NCBI GenBank assembly: GCA_016291185.1
Contig: JAEFAI010000013.1
Location: forward strand, 1-59,919
Source: Bacteroidales bacterium
Lineage (GTDB): Bacteria > Bacteroidota > Bacteroidia > Bacteroidales > UBA932
Length of the DNA stretch: 59,919 nucleotides
Direction: 5' to 3'
Shown here: piece after piece, positions 33,301 through 42,700 of the stretch
How the letters are laid out: every line of letters starts with the position of its first letter
Position numbering within the stretch: position 1 is the first letter of the stretch
Made by a program: the position numbers and the translations under genes
Notes under the pieces: model-generated
Database searches by the model: none
What the model saw: only the letters and a program-made list of their open reading frames with translations
What the model was told of the DNA's origin: nothing

Positions 33301-34438
33301 TTCTTCCCCACTCGCTTGGGGAGAGTCCCGCGATCGCCGTGAACGTGCGGCTGAAGACGGAAGGCGAAGAGAAGCCGCAGCGGGAGGAAACGTCCCCCAT
33401 CTTCATGCCGGGATTCCCGCTCATCAGGCGTTTGGCCTCATCCACCCGGTAGCGGTTCACGAAAAGGTAGAAACTGCAGTCGTATTCCGTGTGGATAAAC
33501 CGGGACAGGTAGGTGCGGTTCATGGGCAGCACATTCTGCAGGTCCGCGAGCTTGAAGTCCGGCGACAGATAGGGCTTCTCCTTTTCCATCCACATCTCGA
33601 GTGCCCGGCGGGCGGCCTCGCTGGGCTGCGGCGGAATGATCTCCTCCTGGGGAGGACCATCCTTGACAGGCCGCATCGCCAGCTCCCACGGATCCTTGCG
33701 GAACAGGATCATGTTGGTGCCGTAATACAGGATGAAGATGACCAGCCACTGCTGCGTGAAGCCCCGCGTATGCACATGGGAAACATTCATATAAAAGTAA
33801 ACCCCCGCGACCAGGAAGCCTACGCACATATAGCGGAGGATACTCTTCTCGTCTATGTCCTCCAGGGAGGAGAAATTGTCCTCACACCATTGCCTGTATT
33901 CGTGCACATGGGTAAACAACAACAAGAGGAGGAAGATCGGGTATAAAGCCACGAGGATCCGCAGATTGACAGGCAAAAGATAGTCCAGCACGGCCAGGAT
34001 AAAAATGGGCAGGACCTGGGCCAGGACCTTGGGGAGATTCAACCAGCCCGGCCGGAGCGCTTCCGTGGGAAACAAAAGCAGCGTCCAGCCCAGCAGATCG
34101 CCCAGTGCGAGCTCGATGGTGGTGAGCTCGTAGGCGCCCATATTCATGACAGGTTCGCCCATGAACAGCCAGGAAATGACATAAATCCCATCAAGAAGGC
34201 CCCAGATAAGCAGCGTCCCGGCCCATATCCGACGTACCCGTTGTCCGTCCGTGTGCCGGTAGGTGATCCCGGCGCAACAAAAAGCGACGGCGGTGGATGC
34301 CGACATGAGAATCGGCGTGACGGCGCTGTCAAAATAAGCGTCCGGGATATAGTGCGACGCCCAGACGCTGAGCGCTACTATGGCGAGGAGCAGGGCGGCA
34401 AAACGAATCTCTGCCTTATACTGGGATAGGACGGTCAT
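33287..34438 (-). CDS. membrane-bound AraC-type regulator
   Basis: Protein of 383 residues from the ATG at 34438, placed 2 bases after the stop of the short DUF3108 paralog. The first 230 residues contain about seven hydrophobic helices (FAALLLAIVALSVWASHYIP, LLGWTLLLFPTEAL, VLPIFILAVLDYLLPV). The C-terminal 110 residues are an AraC DNA-binding domain (DLQNVLPMNRTYLSRFIHTE, MGDVSSRCGFSSPSVFSRTF, GLSPSEWGR). Such one-component membrane regulators sense a signal in the membrane or periplasm. The target is unknown; the nearest downstream genes are the barrel and the giant lipoprotein. Confidence 0.8.
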   Translation of the reverse strand: MTVLSQYKAEIRFAALLLAIVALSVWASHYIPDAYFDSAVTPILMSASTAVAFCCAGITYRHTDGQRVRRIWAGTLLIWGLLDGIYVISWLFMGEPVMNMGAYELTTIELALGDLLGWTLLLFPTEALRPGWLNLPKVLAQVLPIFILAVLDYLLPVNLRILVALYPIFLLLLLFTHVHEYRQWCEDNFSSLEDIDEKSILRYMCVGFLVAGVYFYMNVSHVHTRGFTQQWLVIFILYYGTNMILFRKDPWELAMRPVKDGPPQEEIIPPQPSEAARRALEMWMEKEKPYLSPDFKLADLQNVLPMNRTYLSRFIHTEYDCSFYLFVNRYRVDEAKRLMSGNPGMKMGDVSSRCGFSSPSVFSRTFTAIAGLSPSEWGRIDSA

Positions 34439-34440
34439 CT

Positions 34441-34602
34441 TTATTCCTGGATCTGAATGGTCATGAAGCCGGGGTTGATGGCGCCCCACTTGTAGCAGAG
34501 CTCGTATTTGAGGGTGCCCAGCGCTTCTGCGGGAAGTTTGCGCGCTTCACAAAGAGACGAGGCGCGGAGCAGGGCGGAAAGGAGAAGGAGGGGTCGTTTC
34601 AT
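34441..34602 (-). pseudogene. internally deleted paralog of the DUF3108 gene (53 aa)
   Basis: Encodes 53 residues: signal peptide and first mature residues aligned without gaps to residues 1-43 of the full gene at 9334-10074 (35 of 43 identical, including SLCEARKLPAEALGTLKYE), joined directly to the last ten residues (PGFMTIQIQE against PGFMTITVKE). About 193 central residues are missing, yet the frame and stop are kept. The promoter is conserved as well. The stop is 2 bases ahead of the membrane-bound regulator gene. It may be a dead gene, or a short secreted leader peptide now used to carry the regulator transcript. Confidence 0.75.
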
Positions 34603-34617
34603 GCGGTTAGTTTTCTG

Positions 34618-34625
34618 CAAAGGTA
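34618..34625 (-). promoter_or_regulatory. -7 promoter box for the truncated DUF3108 paralog and regulator
   Basis: Minus strand TACCTTTG within TTTTGTACCTTTGCAGAAAA, the same 20 bases as at the full-length paralog, 15 bases before the start at 34602. Confidence 0.6.
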
Positions 34626-34665
34626 CAAAAACTGTGCGATATTGCACCGGGCTCCGTCTCGCCCG

Positions 34666-36198
34666 TCAGTTACGGGCGATCTCCGCGTTCGAGCTTTGGG
34701 GACCCGGCGCGGCGTTCTGGCGGGAGAATCTATTTTTCCCCAGGGAGGAGAGCCAGAGGCCGAGCCAGGTGAAGGCGGCGTTGTAGAGCAGGAGTTCGAA
34801 GCCGATCTGGTAGCCGCCGAACCACGCCACGCTATGGGTAGAGAGCACATAGCAGATGACTGGCGAGAGGGCGCAGATCAGCGGCACCCAGCCGTCGCGC
34901 ACGCGGCGACGGGTCAGGATGCCGAAGAAGAACAGGCCCAGGAGCGGGCCGTAGGTGTAGCCCGCGACGGTGTAGATGGCATTGATGACGCTGCCGTCGC
35001 GAATGGCCTCAAAGCCGAGGATCACCAGCCCCATCACGACGGCGGCACAGGCGTGCACCCGGCGGCGGGTGCGCAGCAGGCCCGCCTCATCGAGGCGTGT
35101 GTCGGCATGCAGGAAATCCACCGTGAAGGTAGTCGTGAGGGCGGTCAGTGCTGAGCCGGAGCTGCTGAAGGCCGAGGCCGTGATGCCCAGGGCGAAGAGC
35201 AGGCTGACGACGGGCGGCATGTAAGCTGCGCCGGCGGCGTCCGTGCCGCAGGCAATGGTCGGGAAAAGATCGTCCGGCCGGGCCACGCTGATGCCGCGCT
35301 GCGCGGCGAACTGATACAGCAGCACGCCGAGGGCGAGGAAGAGCAGGTTGACCGGGATGAAGGCGGCCCCGTAGCTCATCATATTCCGCTGGCTCTCGCG
35401 CAAAGTCTTGCAGGACAGATTCTTCTGCATCATGTCCTGGTCCATGCCCGTCATGGCGACGGTGGTCAGTGCGCCGGCGGCGAACTGCTTCCAGAACAGG
35501 CGCGTATCCTTCCAGTCGTCGAAGAACCAGATGCGCGTCATCCCGCTGTCGCGGATACTGCCGACCATCCCGCCGAAGTCCAGCCCCATCACCCGGCCGA
35601 TCTGCACCAGGCACAGGACCACCACGGTGAGCAGCGCGAGCGTCTGGAACATATCGGTCCAGACCAGCGAGCGCACCCCGCCGCGGAAGGTGTACAGCCA
35701 CACGCAGAGCATCGTGGCGGCCACATTGACCCACATCGGGATGCCCAGCGGGTCGAAGACGATGAGCTGCAGCACGATGGCCGTGAGGTACATCCGCACC
35801 CCGCAGAGCAGGAGCTTGGACAGGAGGAAGAAGCCGGCCCCGGCGCGATGGCTCCAGCGTCCGAAACGGTCTTCCAGATAAATATACAGACTGTTGAGGT
35901 TGAGGCGGTAGTAGAGTGGCAGAAGGACGAAGGCGATCACGGCGTAGCCCGCCACGAAGCCCACGGCCATCTGCAGGTAGGACCATTGCGAGGCGGCCAC
36001 CATGCCGGGCACGGACACGAAGGTGATGCCGGAGATGGACGTGCTGACCATGGCGACGGCCACGGCCCACCAGGGAGACTTGCGCCCGCCGCGGAAAAAG
36101 TCCGCGCTTCCCTGGGCGCGCCGGGAAATCCACCACCCCGCGCCGATGACGGCGCAGAGGTACAGGGCGATGCTTGAAAGCAGGACGACAGGAGGCAT
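34666..36198 (-). CDS. sodium:solute symporter family transporter
   Basis: Protein of 510 residues with about 13 hydrophobic segments and SSS family motifs: [20 protein letters not shown] near residue 40, [33 protein letters not shown] and [20 protein letters not shown]. It moves an organic solute across the inner membrane with sodium. The substrate cannot be read from sequence; sialic acid, sugars or amino acids are all possible in this family. Divergent from sufB, with a near-consensus -7 box (TATCTTCG) at 36225-36218. A G/C hairpin (34661-34677) covers its stop codon. Confidence 0.88.
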   Translation of the reverse strand: MPPVVLLSSIALYLCAVIGAGWWISRRAQGSADFFRGGRKSPWWAVAVAMVSTSISGITFVSVPGMVAASQWSYLQMAVGFVAGYAVIAFVLLPLYYRLNLNSLYIYLEDRFGRWSHRAGAGFFLLSKLLLCGVRMYLTAIVLQLIVFDPLGIPMWVNVAATMLCVWLYTFRGGVRSLVWTDMFQTLALLTVVVLCLVQIGRVMGLDFGGMVGSIRDSGMTRIWFFDDWKDTRLFWKQFAAGALTTVAMTGMDQDMMQKNLSCKTLRESQRNMMSYGAAFIPVNLLFLALGVLLYQFAAQRGISVARPDDLFPTIACGTDAAGAAYMPPVVSLLFALGITASAFSSSGSALTALTTTFTVDFLHADTRLDEAGLLRTRRRVHACAAVVMGLVILGFEAIRDGSVINAIYTVAGYTYGPLLGLFFFGILTRRRVRDGWVPLICALSPVICYVLSTHSVAWFGGYQIGFELLLYNAAFTWLGLWLSSLGKNRFSRQNAAPGPQSSNAEIARN

Positions 36199-36256
36199 AC
36201 CGAGACTAAATAGCGTGCGAAGATACGAAAAACCACCAAAAATCCGTCAGAATCGT

Positions 36257-36264
36257 TATCTTTG
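36257..36264 (+). promoter_or_regulatory. -7 promoter box for the suf operon
   Basis: TATCTTTG ends 7 bases before the sufB ATG at 36272, leaving at most a few bases of leader. Confidence 0.65.
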
Positions 36265-36271
36265 CAAGTTC

Positions 36272-37723
36272 ATGGAAGAAATTATCAAAGATCTCGCTGC
36301 GGCGCAGGAATACAAGGAGGGCTTCGTCACGGAAGTCGCCCAGGATTACGCGCCCAAGGGCCTCAGCGAAGACATTATCCGGCTCATCTCGGCCAAGAAG
36401 GGCGAGCCGGACTGGCTGCTGGAGTTCCGGCTGGATGCGTTCCGCAAATGGCAGCGCATGCGTCCGCCGTATTGGGGGCACGTCAAGCTGCCGCGCATCG
36501 ACTTCCAGGACATCATCTACTGGGCCGCCCCCAAGCGCGCCGAGGACCGCCCGGACGAGATCGATCCCGCGCTGATGGAGACCTTCGACAAGCTCGGCAT
36601 TCCGCTCCACGAGCGGGAAGTGCTGGCGGGCGTGAAGCCCAAGAGCAGCGTGGCGGTGGATGCCGTCTTCGACTCCGTGAGCGTCACGACGACCTTCCGC
36701 AAGACCCTGTCCGAAAAGGGCATCATCTTCTGCTCCTTCTCCGAGGCCGTGCGCGAGCATCCCGACCTGGTGCGCAAGTACCTGGCGACGGTGGTCCCGG
36801 CTGGGGATAATTTCTATGCTGCACTCAATTCCGCCGTCTTCTCCGACGGTTCCTTCTGCTATATCCCCAAGGACGTGAAATGCCCGATGGAGCTGTCCAG
36901 CTACTTCCGCATCAATGCCGCCGGCACGGGTCAGTTCGAGCGCACGCTCATCGTGGCCGACGAAGGCGCGCAGCTCAGCTACATGGAGGGCTGCACCGCG
37001 CCGATGCGCGACGAGAACCAGCTGCACGCCGCCGTGGTGGAGATCATCGTGGAGAAAGACGCGGACGTCAAATACAGCACCGTGCAGAACTGGTATCCCG
37101 GCGACGCGCAGGGCCGCGGCGGCATCCTCAACCTCGTGACCAAGCGCGGCCTGTGCAAGGGTACCGGCTCGCACCTGTCCTGGACCCAGGTGGAGACGGG
37201 TTCCGCCGTGACCTGGAAATACCCGTCCACCATCCTGAAGGGAGATTATTCCTCTTCGGAATTCTATAGCGTGGCCATGACGAACCACTACCAGCAGGCG
37301 GACACCGGCACCAAGATGATCCATCTGGGCCGCGGCACGCGCAGCCGGGTGGTCTCGAAGGGCATCTCCGCCGGCCACAGCGAGAACAGCTACCGGGGCC
37401 TCGTGCACATGGGACCGGCGGCCGAGGGCGCGCGCAATTTCTCGCAGTGCGACTCCCTGCTGATCGGCAGCACTTGCGGTGCGCACACCTTCCCGGTGAT
37501 CCGCAACATGAACCCCAAGGCGGTGGTCGAGCACGAAGCCACGACCTCCAAGATCAGTGAAGACCAGCTCTTCTACTGCAACCAGCGCGGCATCGCCCCC
37601 GAGGACGCCGTCGCGCTCATCGTGGGCGGCTACGCCCGCGAAGTCCTGTCCCGCCTCCCGATGGAATTCGCCGTGGAGGCGCAGAAACTCCTTTCCGTTT
37701 CACTTGAAGGCGCCGTCGGATGA
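36272..37723 (+). CDS. sufB: Fe-S cluster assembly scaffold SufB
   Basis: Protein of 483 residues, normal for SufB. With SufC and SufD it forms the scaffold on which Fe-S clusters are built. Typical stretches are [14 protein letters not shown] near the N-terminus, [20 protein letters not shown], and the C-terminal beta-helix with [20 protein letters not shown] that carries the conserved cysteine, then [20 protein letters not shown]. The start at 36272 is fixed by the promoter just ahead of it; longer frames run back into the divergent symporter region. It overlaps pnuC by 4 bases. Confidence 0.95.
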   Translation: MEEIIKDLAAAQEYKEGFVTEVAQDYAPKGLSEDIIRLISAKKGEPDWLLEFRLDAFRKWQRMRPPYWGHVKLPRIDFQDIIYWAAPKRAEDRPDEIDPALMETFDKLGIPLHEREVLAGVKPKSSVAVDAVFDSVSVTTTFRKTLSEKGIIFCSFSEAVREHPDLVRKYLATVVPAGDNFYAALNSAVFSDGSFCYIPKDVKCPMELSSYFRINAAGTGQFERTLIVADEGAQLSYMEGCTAPMRDENQLHAAVVEIIVEKDADVKYSTVQNWYPGDAQGRGGILNLVTKRGLCKGTGSHLSWTQVETGSAVTWKYPSTILKGDYSSSEFYSVAMTNHYQQADTGTKMIHLGRGTRSRVVSKGISAGHSENSYRGLVHMGPAAEGARNFSQCDSLLIGSTCGAHTFPVIRNMNPKAVVEHEATTSKISEDQLFYCNQRGIAPEDAVALIVGGYAREVLSRLPMEFAVEAQKLLSVSLEGAVG

Positions 37724-38325
37724 CCTGGATCGAAATCATATCCGCCCTGCTGGGCCTGAGTTGCGTGTTCCTCGCGGGCCGCAACTCGAAAGCCAACTTC
37801 TGGGTTGGCTACGTCAATAATATTTTCCTGTTCGTGCTCTTCTGGCGGCAGCATCTCTACAGCGCGATGCTGCTCCAGCCCGTGTCCTTCGCGATCAACG
37901 CGTTCGGCCACTGGCGCTGGACGCACCCCAAGGAGGACGAACGCAGCGCCGCCGACGAGAACCGGCTCAAGGTCGGCCATCTGACGAAAGAGCAGTGGCC
38001 GGGCCTCATCCTGCTGGTCTGCGTGTTCGGCGCCGTCTGGGCGATGTGCCTGGACTGGCTGCCCGTCAAATGGCCGGAGACCTTCCAGGTGGATCCTTCC
38101 CCCTGGCTGGATTCCTACCTGCTGATGTTCACGCTGCTGGCGCAGTACCTCAGCGCCCAGAAGTGCTGGGAATGCTGGATCGTGTGGCTGCTGGTCAATG
38201 CCGCCAACATCGTCCTCTATATCACTTCCGGACTCTATCTGATGCCGATCGTCAGCGCGCTGTACCTCGCGAACGGTGTCTGGTCCCTCATTTCTTGGAA
38301 AAAACTCTTCAATAAGCATGAATAA
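37720..38325 (+). CDS. pnuC: PnuC-family vitamin transporter
   Basis: Protein of 201 residues with seven hydrophobic helices and the PnuC pattern ([39 protein letters not shown]). The family carries nicotinamide riboside, and some Bacteroidota members carry thiamine or riboflavin, so the cargo is uncertain. It is inserted between sufB and sufC with overlaps of 4 and 8 bases, an unusual place. Translation is thus tied to that of the Fe-S machinery. Confidence 0.85.
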   Translation: MTWIEIISALLGLSCVFLAGRNSKANFWVGYVNNIFLFVLFWRQHLYSAMLLQPVSFAINAFGHWRWTHPKEDERSAADENRLKVGHLTKEQWPGLILLVCVFGAVWAMCLDWLPVKWPETFQVDPSPWLDSYLLMFTLLAQYLSAQKCWECWIVWLLVNAANIVLYITSGLYLMPIVSALYLANGVWSLISWKKLFNKHE

Positions 38326-39073
38326 CGACGTCTTACTGGAAATCAAGGGCCTGCACGCCCGCGTGGAGGACAAGGAGATCCTCAAGGGGGTGGACCTGAC
38401 CATCCGCCGGGGTGAAGTGCACGCGGTGATGGGCCCCAACGGCGCCGGCAAGAGTACGCTGGGCGCGGTCCTGGCGGGCCGCCCGACCTTCGAGGTCACG
38501 GCCGGCAGCGTCCGCTACGACGGGCGCGACCTGCTCGCCATGAGCCCGGAGGAGCGCTCCTGGGCGGGCCTGTTCCTGAGCTTCCAATACCCGGTGGAAA
38601 TCCCGGGTGTGAGCATCACCAATTTCATGAAGGCCGCCGTGTCCGCGCGCCGCAAGGCGAAGGGCCTGCCGGAGCTCACTCCCGCCGAATATCTCAAGCT
38701 GCTCAAGGAGAAGATGGCCTTCGTGCAGATGAAGGGCGAGTTCGCCCGGCGGGAAGTCAACGTGGGCTTCTCCGGCGGCGAGAAGAAACGCAATGAAATT
38801 TTCCAGATGGCCATGCTCGAGCCCACGCTCAGCATCCTCGACGAGACGGATTCCGGTCTCGACGTGGACGCGCTGCGCATCGTGGCGGAGGGCGTGAACC
38901 GGCTCCGCACCCCGGAGACGGCGGCCATCGTGATTACCCATTACCAGCGCCTGCTAGAATATATTGTTCCGGATGTCGTCCATGTGCTCAAGGACGGCCG
39001 CATCGTCAAGACGGGCGGCCGCGAGCTGGTGGACCGCATCGAAGAAAAAGGCTACGAGAGCATCGATGAATAA
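38318..39073 (+). CDS. sufC: Fe-S cluster assembly ATPase SufC
   Basis: Protein of 251 residues, an ABC-type ATPase that powers the SufBCD scaffold. Walker A GPNGAGKSTL, signature FSGGEKKRNE and Walker B LSILDETDSGLDVDA are all present; the DETDSGLD wording is diagnostic of SufC. ATG 38318 overlaps the end of pnuC by 8 bases. An ATG at 38276 in the same frame would extend into pnuC and is unlikely. It overlaps sufD by 8 bases. Confidence 0.95.
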   Translation: MNNDVLLEIKGLHARVEDKEILKGVDLTIRRGEVHAVMGPNGAGKSTLGAVLAGRPTFEVTAGSVRYDGRDLLAMSPEERSWAGLFLSFQYPVEIPGVSITNFMKAAVSARRKAKGLPELTPAEYLKLLKEKMAFVQMKGEFARREVNVGFSGGEKKRNEIFQMAMLEPTLSILDETDSGLDVDALRIVAEGVNRLRTPETAAIVITHYQRLLEYIVPDVVHVLKDGRIVKTGGRELVDRIEEKGYESIDE

Positions 39074-39662
39074 CGAGGTTTACGTCATCGGCCGCGATAG
39101 CGCGCCCCAGTATCTCCGGCTGGAAGCCGGGGAATCGCGCAACGTGACCCTGGTCTTCCTGCCGGGCGCCACCGGGCGCTTCGTGCTGGAGGCCGATCTC
39201 GTGGGGCCCGGCGCTTCGCTGGACCTCTCCGGTCTGTACCTCTGCCCGGACAGCGAGCAGCTCGACTTGCGCCTGCTGGTCCGCCACAGCGTGGGCGGCT
39301 GCGTCTCGCGCCAGCTCTTCAAGGGCCTGGTCGGCGGCACGGCCCGCGCCGCCTTCGACGGCCTCGTCTATGTGGCACAGGACGCCCAGAAGACGGAAGC
39401 CTATCAGGAGAATCATACGATCCTCCTCTCCGACAATGCCCGGGTGGAGACCCGGCCGCAGCTGGAGATCTATGCCGACGACGTTCAGTGCTCGCACGGC
39501 GCCACGACCGGTTACCTCAATCCCGAAGAACTGTTCTACCTGCGCTCGCGCGGAATCCCCGAGGCGGAAGCCCGGCGGCTCCAGATGGTCGCCTTCCTCG
39601 CCCCGGTGCTCCGCCGCCTGCCGGAATCCTTAATCGAAGAAATCCATGCTTGTCTATCCTAA
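39066..39662 (+). CDS. sufD: short SufD-like scaffold protein
   Basis: Only 198 residues, about half of a normal SufD. The part present is the C-terminal core beta-helix and tail: SRQLFKGLVGGTARAAFDGL, QKTEAYQENHTILLSDNARV, ETRPQLEIYADDVQCSHGAT and LFYLRSRGIPEAEARRL. The N-terminal helical region of the family is absent. The start at 39066 overlaps sufC by 8 bases, in the same pattern as the preceding gene pair, so the short form appears to be the real product and not a misplaced start. It should pair with SufB. It overlaps ispE by 17 bases. Confidence 0.88.
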   Translation: MNNEVYVIGRDSAPQYLRLEAGESRNVTLVFLPGATGRFVLEADLVGPGASLDLSGLYLCPDSEQLDLRLLVRHSVGGCVSRQLFKGLVGGTARAAFDGLVYVAQDAQKTEAYQENHTILLSDNARVETRPQLEIYADDVQCSHGATTGYLNPEELFYLRSRGIPEAEARRLQMVAFLAPVLRRLPESLIEEIHACLS

Positions 39663-40401
39663 TGTCAAAATCAACCTGGGCCTGAGCGTGCTGCGCAAGC
39701 GTCCGGACGGGTACCACGACATCGAGACGCTCTTCGTCCCGTACTTCGGGATGACGGACGAACTGGAGATCGTGCCTTCGGACAAGCTCCGCTTCGTGGC
39801 CTCGGACAACGTGACCTGGGACGACGACCTGACCCTGCGCGCTTACTCGCTGCTCAAGGCCGACTTTGACCTGCCGCCGGTGGAAATCCGCCTGACGAAG
39901 CGGTCCGCCGTGGGCGCCGGCCTGGGTGGTGGCTCTGCGGATGCGGCCTTCACGCTGATGGCGCTGACGGACATGTTCAAGCTCGGGCTTGAGGACTGGC
40001 AGCTGGCCGATTACGCCGCCTGCCTGGGCTCGGACTGCTCTTTCTTCATCTACAACCGGCCGATGTTCGGCGAGGGGCGCGGCGACGTCCTGTCGGACTA
40101 CGAAATCGACCTGTCGGATTATGAGATCCGCGTGGAAGTCCCCGAAGGGGTGCACGTGAGCACGAGCGAGGCCTATTCTCGCGTCATTCCGCGCGAGCGG
40201 CTCGCCCTGCCGCCCCTGCGCGAGGCGCTTCGCTATCCGGTGATGATGTGGCAGGACGTACTCTTCAACGATTTCGAATCTTCCGTGTTCCCGATCTATC
40301 CTGCCGTGGAGGCGCTCAAGAAGCGTTTCTACGCCGACGGGGCCGTCTATGCTTCTATGTCGGGCTCCGGCTCGGCCGTGTTCGGACTCTTCCATAAATA
40401 A
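39646..40401 (+). CDS. ispE: 4-diphosphocytidyl-2-C-methyl-D-erythritol kinase
   Basis: Protein of 251 residues of the GHMP kinase family. IspE phosphorylates CDP-methylerythritol in the non-mevalonate isoprenoid pathway. Motifs: PNVKINLGLSVLRKRPDGYH at the N-terminus, the ATP loop VGAGLGGGSADAAFTL, and SMSGSGSAVFGLF at the C-terminus. Later enzymes of this pathway (IspG, IspH) need Fe-S clusters, which gives some sense to its place behind the suf genes. Confidence 0.92.
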   Translation: MLVYPNVKINLGLSVLRKRPDGYHDIETLFVPYFGMTDELEIVPSDKLRFVASDNVTWDDDLTLRAYSLLKADFDLPPVEIRLTKRSAVGAGLGGGSADAAFTLMALTDMFKLGLEDWQLADYAACLGSDCSFFIYNRPMFGEGRGDVLSDYEIDLSDYEIRVEVPEGVHVSTSEAYSRVIPRERLALPPLREALRYPVMMWQDVLFNDFESSVFPIYPAVEALKKRFYADGAVYASMSGSGSAVFGLFHK

Positions 40402-40410
40402 ATCCGCCCT

Positions 40411-41949
40411 ATGACCCCGCCGGCAGGACAGCTTTCGGAGAATAGCAGGAGATTGGCTCGCAATACCCTTCTGCTGTATTTCCGGATGTTCCTGCTGCTG
40501 CTCATCGGCCTGTTCACCTCGCGCGTGGTGCTCCGGACCCTGGGCGTGGAAGACTACGGCGTGTATAACGTCGTGGGGGGCGTGGTGACGGTGTTCACCT
40601 TCCTCACGAATTCCATTTCTGCGGCCATCAGTCGCTACCTGGCCGTGGGCCTCGGTAAAGGGGATCCCGTGCACCTGCAGCGCGTCTTTTCGACGGGCGT
40701 GCTCATCCAGCTGGGCTTGTCGCTGCTGCTCGTGCTCCTTACGGAGACGGCCGGCCTGTGGTGGCTGAACCACAAGCTCCTCATCCCGGACGGGCGCCTG
40801 GAGGCGGCCCGCTGGGTGCTTCACTGCTCGCTGGGCGTGTTGGTCGTGACGCTCCTGGCCGTGCCGTACAATGCCGCCATCATCGCGCACGAGCGGATGT
40901 CGGCTTTCGCGGTGATCAGCCTCGGCGAGGCGCTCCTCAAGCTGGGCGTCGCGCTGCTGCTCTTTTTTTCGCCCTTCGACAAGCTGGTCAGCTATGCCGT
41001 CCTGATGCTCGGCGTGGCCGTGCTGGTGCGTGCCGCCTACGGGCTCTACTGCCGCCATTTCTTTGCGGAGACGCGTGGCGCTCTGGTTTACGATGCAGCG
41101 CTGACGCGCGAAATGACGACCTTTGCCGGCTGGTCCTTCTTCGGATCCAGCGGCTATGTGCTGAATACCCAGGGTGCCGGACAGGTGGTCAACCTCTTCT
41201 TCGGTGTGGCCGTGAACGCTGCCCGGGGCGTCGCCCTGCAGATCGAGAATACCGTCAAGCAGTTCGTGTCCAATTTCCTGACCGCGCTGAACCCGCAGAT
41301 CACCAAATCCTGGTCGGCGGGGGAGCGCGAATATTGTTTTGAACTGGTGCGAAAAGGCGCCAAATATGCCTGGCTCGTGATCCTGGCCTGCTTCATTCCC
41401 GTTTTCGGCGAAGCCGAGTGGCTGCTGGGCATCTGGCTGGGTCCCGACAAGGTCCCGCCCCACGCGGCCGCCTTCGTGCGTCTCGCGCTGGTGGGCCTGC
41501 TCGTGGACCTGGCGGGCAATTCGCTGCACACGCTGGTGCAGGCGACGGGAAAGGTCAAGCGCTTCTACCTGGTCACCGGCCTGACCTCCTACCTGGGCCT
41601 GCCGCTGACCTGGCTCTGCTTCAAACTGGGGCTGGGCCCTGCCTGGGCCTATGTCGTCTTCATCGCGGTCTATCTGGCCGTGTTCGTGGAGCGCATCGCG
41701 CTGGTGCATCGGCTGACCGGCTTCCCGCTGCGGCCGTACCTGAGCTTGTTGCTCCTGCTTCTGATGACGAGCTGCTTCTCGCTGGTCTTCCCCCTGCTGG
41801 CCCTGAGCTTCGGCTGGGCGCCCGGCTGGCGCCTGCTCTTCGGGGCGCTGCTGGGCTGGGCCACCCTGGCCCACTTCACCTGGCACTACCTGCTCACCGA
41901 AGGCGAGAAAGCCTATGTGCTGCAGAAACTTAAACTCCCCGTGAAATGA
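40411..41949 (+). CDS. polysaccharide flippase (Wzx-like, MOP superfamily)
   Basis: Protein of 512 residues with 12-14 hydrophobic helices. The N-terminal SRRLARNTLLLYFRMFLLLL and LGVEDYGVYNVVGG and SAAISRYLAVGLG are typical of Bacteroidota O-antigen or capsule flippases that move lipid-linked sugar units across the inner membrane. It overlaps the DUF616 gene by 4 bases and follows ispE by 9 bases. Together with the DUF616 protein and the two glycosyltransferases downstream it suggests a surface polysaccharide function. Confidence 0.88.
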   Translation: MTPPAGQLSENSRRLARNTLLLYFRMFLLLLIGLFTSRVVLRTLGVEDYGVYNVVGGVVTVFTFLTNSISAAISRYLAVGLGKGDPVHLQRVFSTGVLIQLGLSLLLVLLTETAGLWWLNHKLLIPDGRLEAARWVLHCSLGVLVVTLLAVPYNAAIIAHERMSAFAVISLGEALLKLGVALLLFFSPFDKLVSYAVLMLGVAVLVRAAYGLYCRHFFAETRGALVYDAALTREMTTFAGWSFFGSSGYVLNTQGAGQVVNLFFGVAVNAARGVALQIENTVKQFVSNFLTALNPQITKSWSAGEREYCFELVRKGAKYAWLVILACFIPVFGEAEWLLGIWLGPDKVPPHAAAFVRLALVGLLVDLAGNSLHTLVQATGKVKRFYLVTGLTSYLGLPLTWLCFKLGLGPAWAYVVFIAVYLAVFVERIALVHRLTGFPLRPYLSLLLLLLMTSCFSLVFPLLALSFGWAPGWRLLFGALLGWATLAHFTWHYLLTEGEKAYVLQKLKLPVK

Positions 41950-42623
41950 CAGACCGGATTGCAATCTACACCTGCATCGTCGGCGGCTACGACGAACTGC
42001 AGCAGCCGGCTGTCGTTCCGGACGGTTTCGACTTCATCTGCTTCGTCGGGATGGGGGAGATGACACGCGGCAGTATCGGCGTCTGGGATGTCCGCGAACT
42101 GCCGATGAGTTTCGGCTCGGCGACCTACGACGCCCGCTGGGCCAAGACGCACCCGCACGAGTTGCTGCCGGACTACGCCGCCAGCGTCTGGATCGACGGT
42201 AATATCGCCGTGCTGGATGACGCGCTTTATGAGGCGGTGCGCGCTAAACTGGCCTCGGACGTACAGTACAGCGGCGTGCCGCACCCCGACCGGGACTGCA
42301 CTTATGCCGAGGCACGCAAATGCTATGATATGCGCTATCTGACGCTGTGGGGGCTGCTGGGCGTGTGGTTCTATCTGTGGCTCTGTGGTCTGCCGCGCCA
42401 CGCCGGCCTGATGGAGAGCAACCTGGTCTTCCGGCGCCATCTCGACCCCGTCGTCGTGGCTTTCGACGAGCGTTGGTGGCGGCTCATCCTGAACCTGAGC
42501 CGCCGCGACCAGCTGTCGCTGATGCTCTGCCTGCGCAAGGTCGGCCTCCGCTGGGACGACCGTCTGCTGGACGGCCGGAACACCCGTAATCATCCGGGTT
42601 TCAAGTATTTGTTGCATAAGTAA
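41946..42623 (+). CDS. DUF616 / putative glycosyltransferase
   Basis: Protein of 225 residues that opens with IAIYTCIVGGYDELQQPAVV and DFICFVG and later has YAASVWIDGNIAV, the pattern of DUF616 (MUCI70/TOD1-like) proteins related to glycosyltransferases; the DGN triad may take the place of a DxD metal site. Cytoplasmic, no signal peptide. Co-translated with the flippase (ATGA overlap). The sugar donor and acceptor are unknown. Confidence 0.75.
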   Translation: MTDRIAIYTCIVGGYDELQQPAVVPDGFDFICFVGMGEMTRGSIGVWDVRELPMSFGSATYDARWAKTHPHELLPDYAASVWIDGNIAVLDDALYEAVRAKLASDVQYSGVPHPDRDCTYAEARKCYDMRYLTLWGLLGVWFYLWLCGLPRHAGLMESNLVFRRHLDPVVVAFDERWWRLILNLSRRDQLSLMLCLRKVGLRWDDRLLDGRNTRNHPGFKYLLHK

Positions 42624-42634
42624 TTTTTTTGATC

Positions 42635-42642
42635 TATCTTTG
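42635..42642 (+). promoter_or_regulatory. -7 promoter box for rpsP-rimM
   Basis: TATCTTTG, full match to TAnnTTTG, followed by a 58-base leader before rpsP. The leader is AT-rich, as often seen before ribosomal protein genes in this phylum. Confidence 0.65.
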
Positions 42643-42700
42643 CCGTCCATTCCTCGGGTAGGAATGTATTTAGTTTTAACTTTTTAACAACAGATTCACA

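Noticed and set aside
34661..34677. Hairpin over the symporter stop codon as a terminator
   Set aside because: No T-run follows on the minus strand, so a terminator role is not supported.
39517..41964. Open frame of 815 codons on the minus strand opposite ispE and the flippase
   Set aside because: Glutamine/histidine-rich shadow of two well-identified genes.
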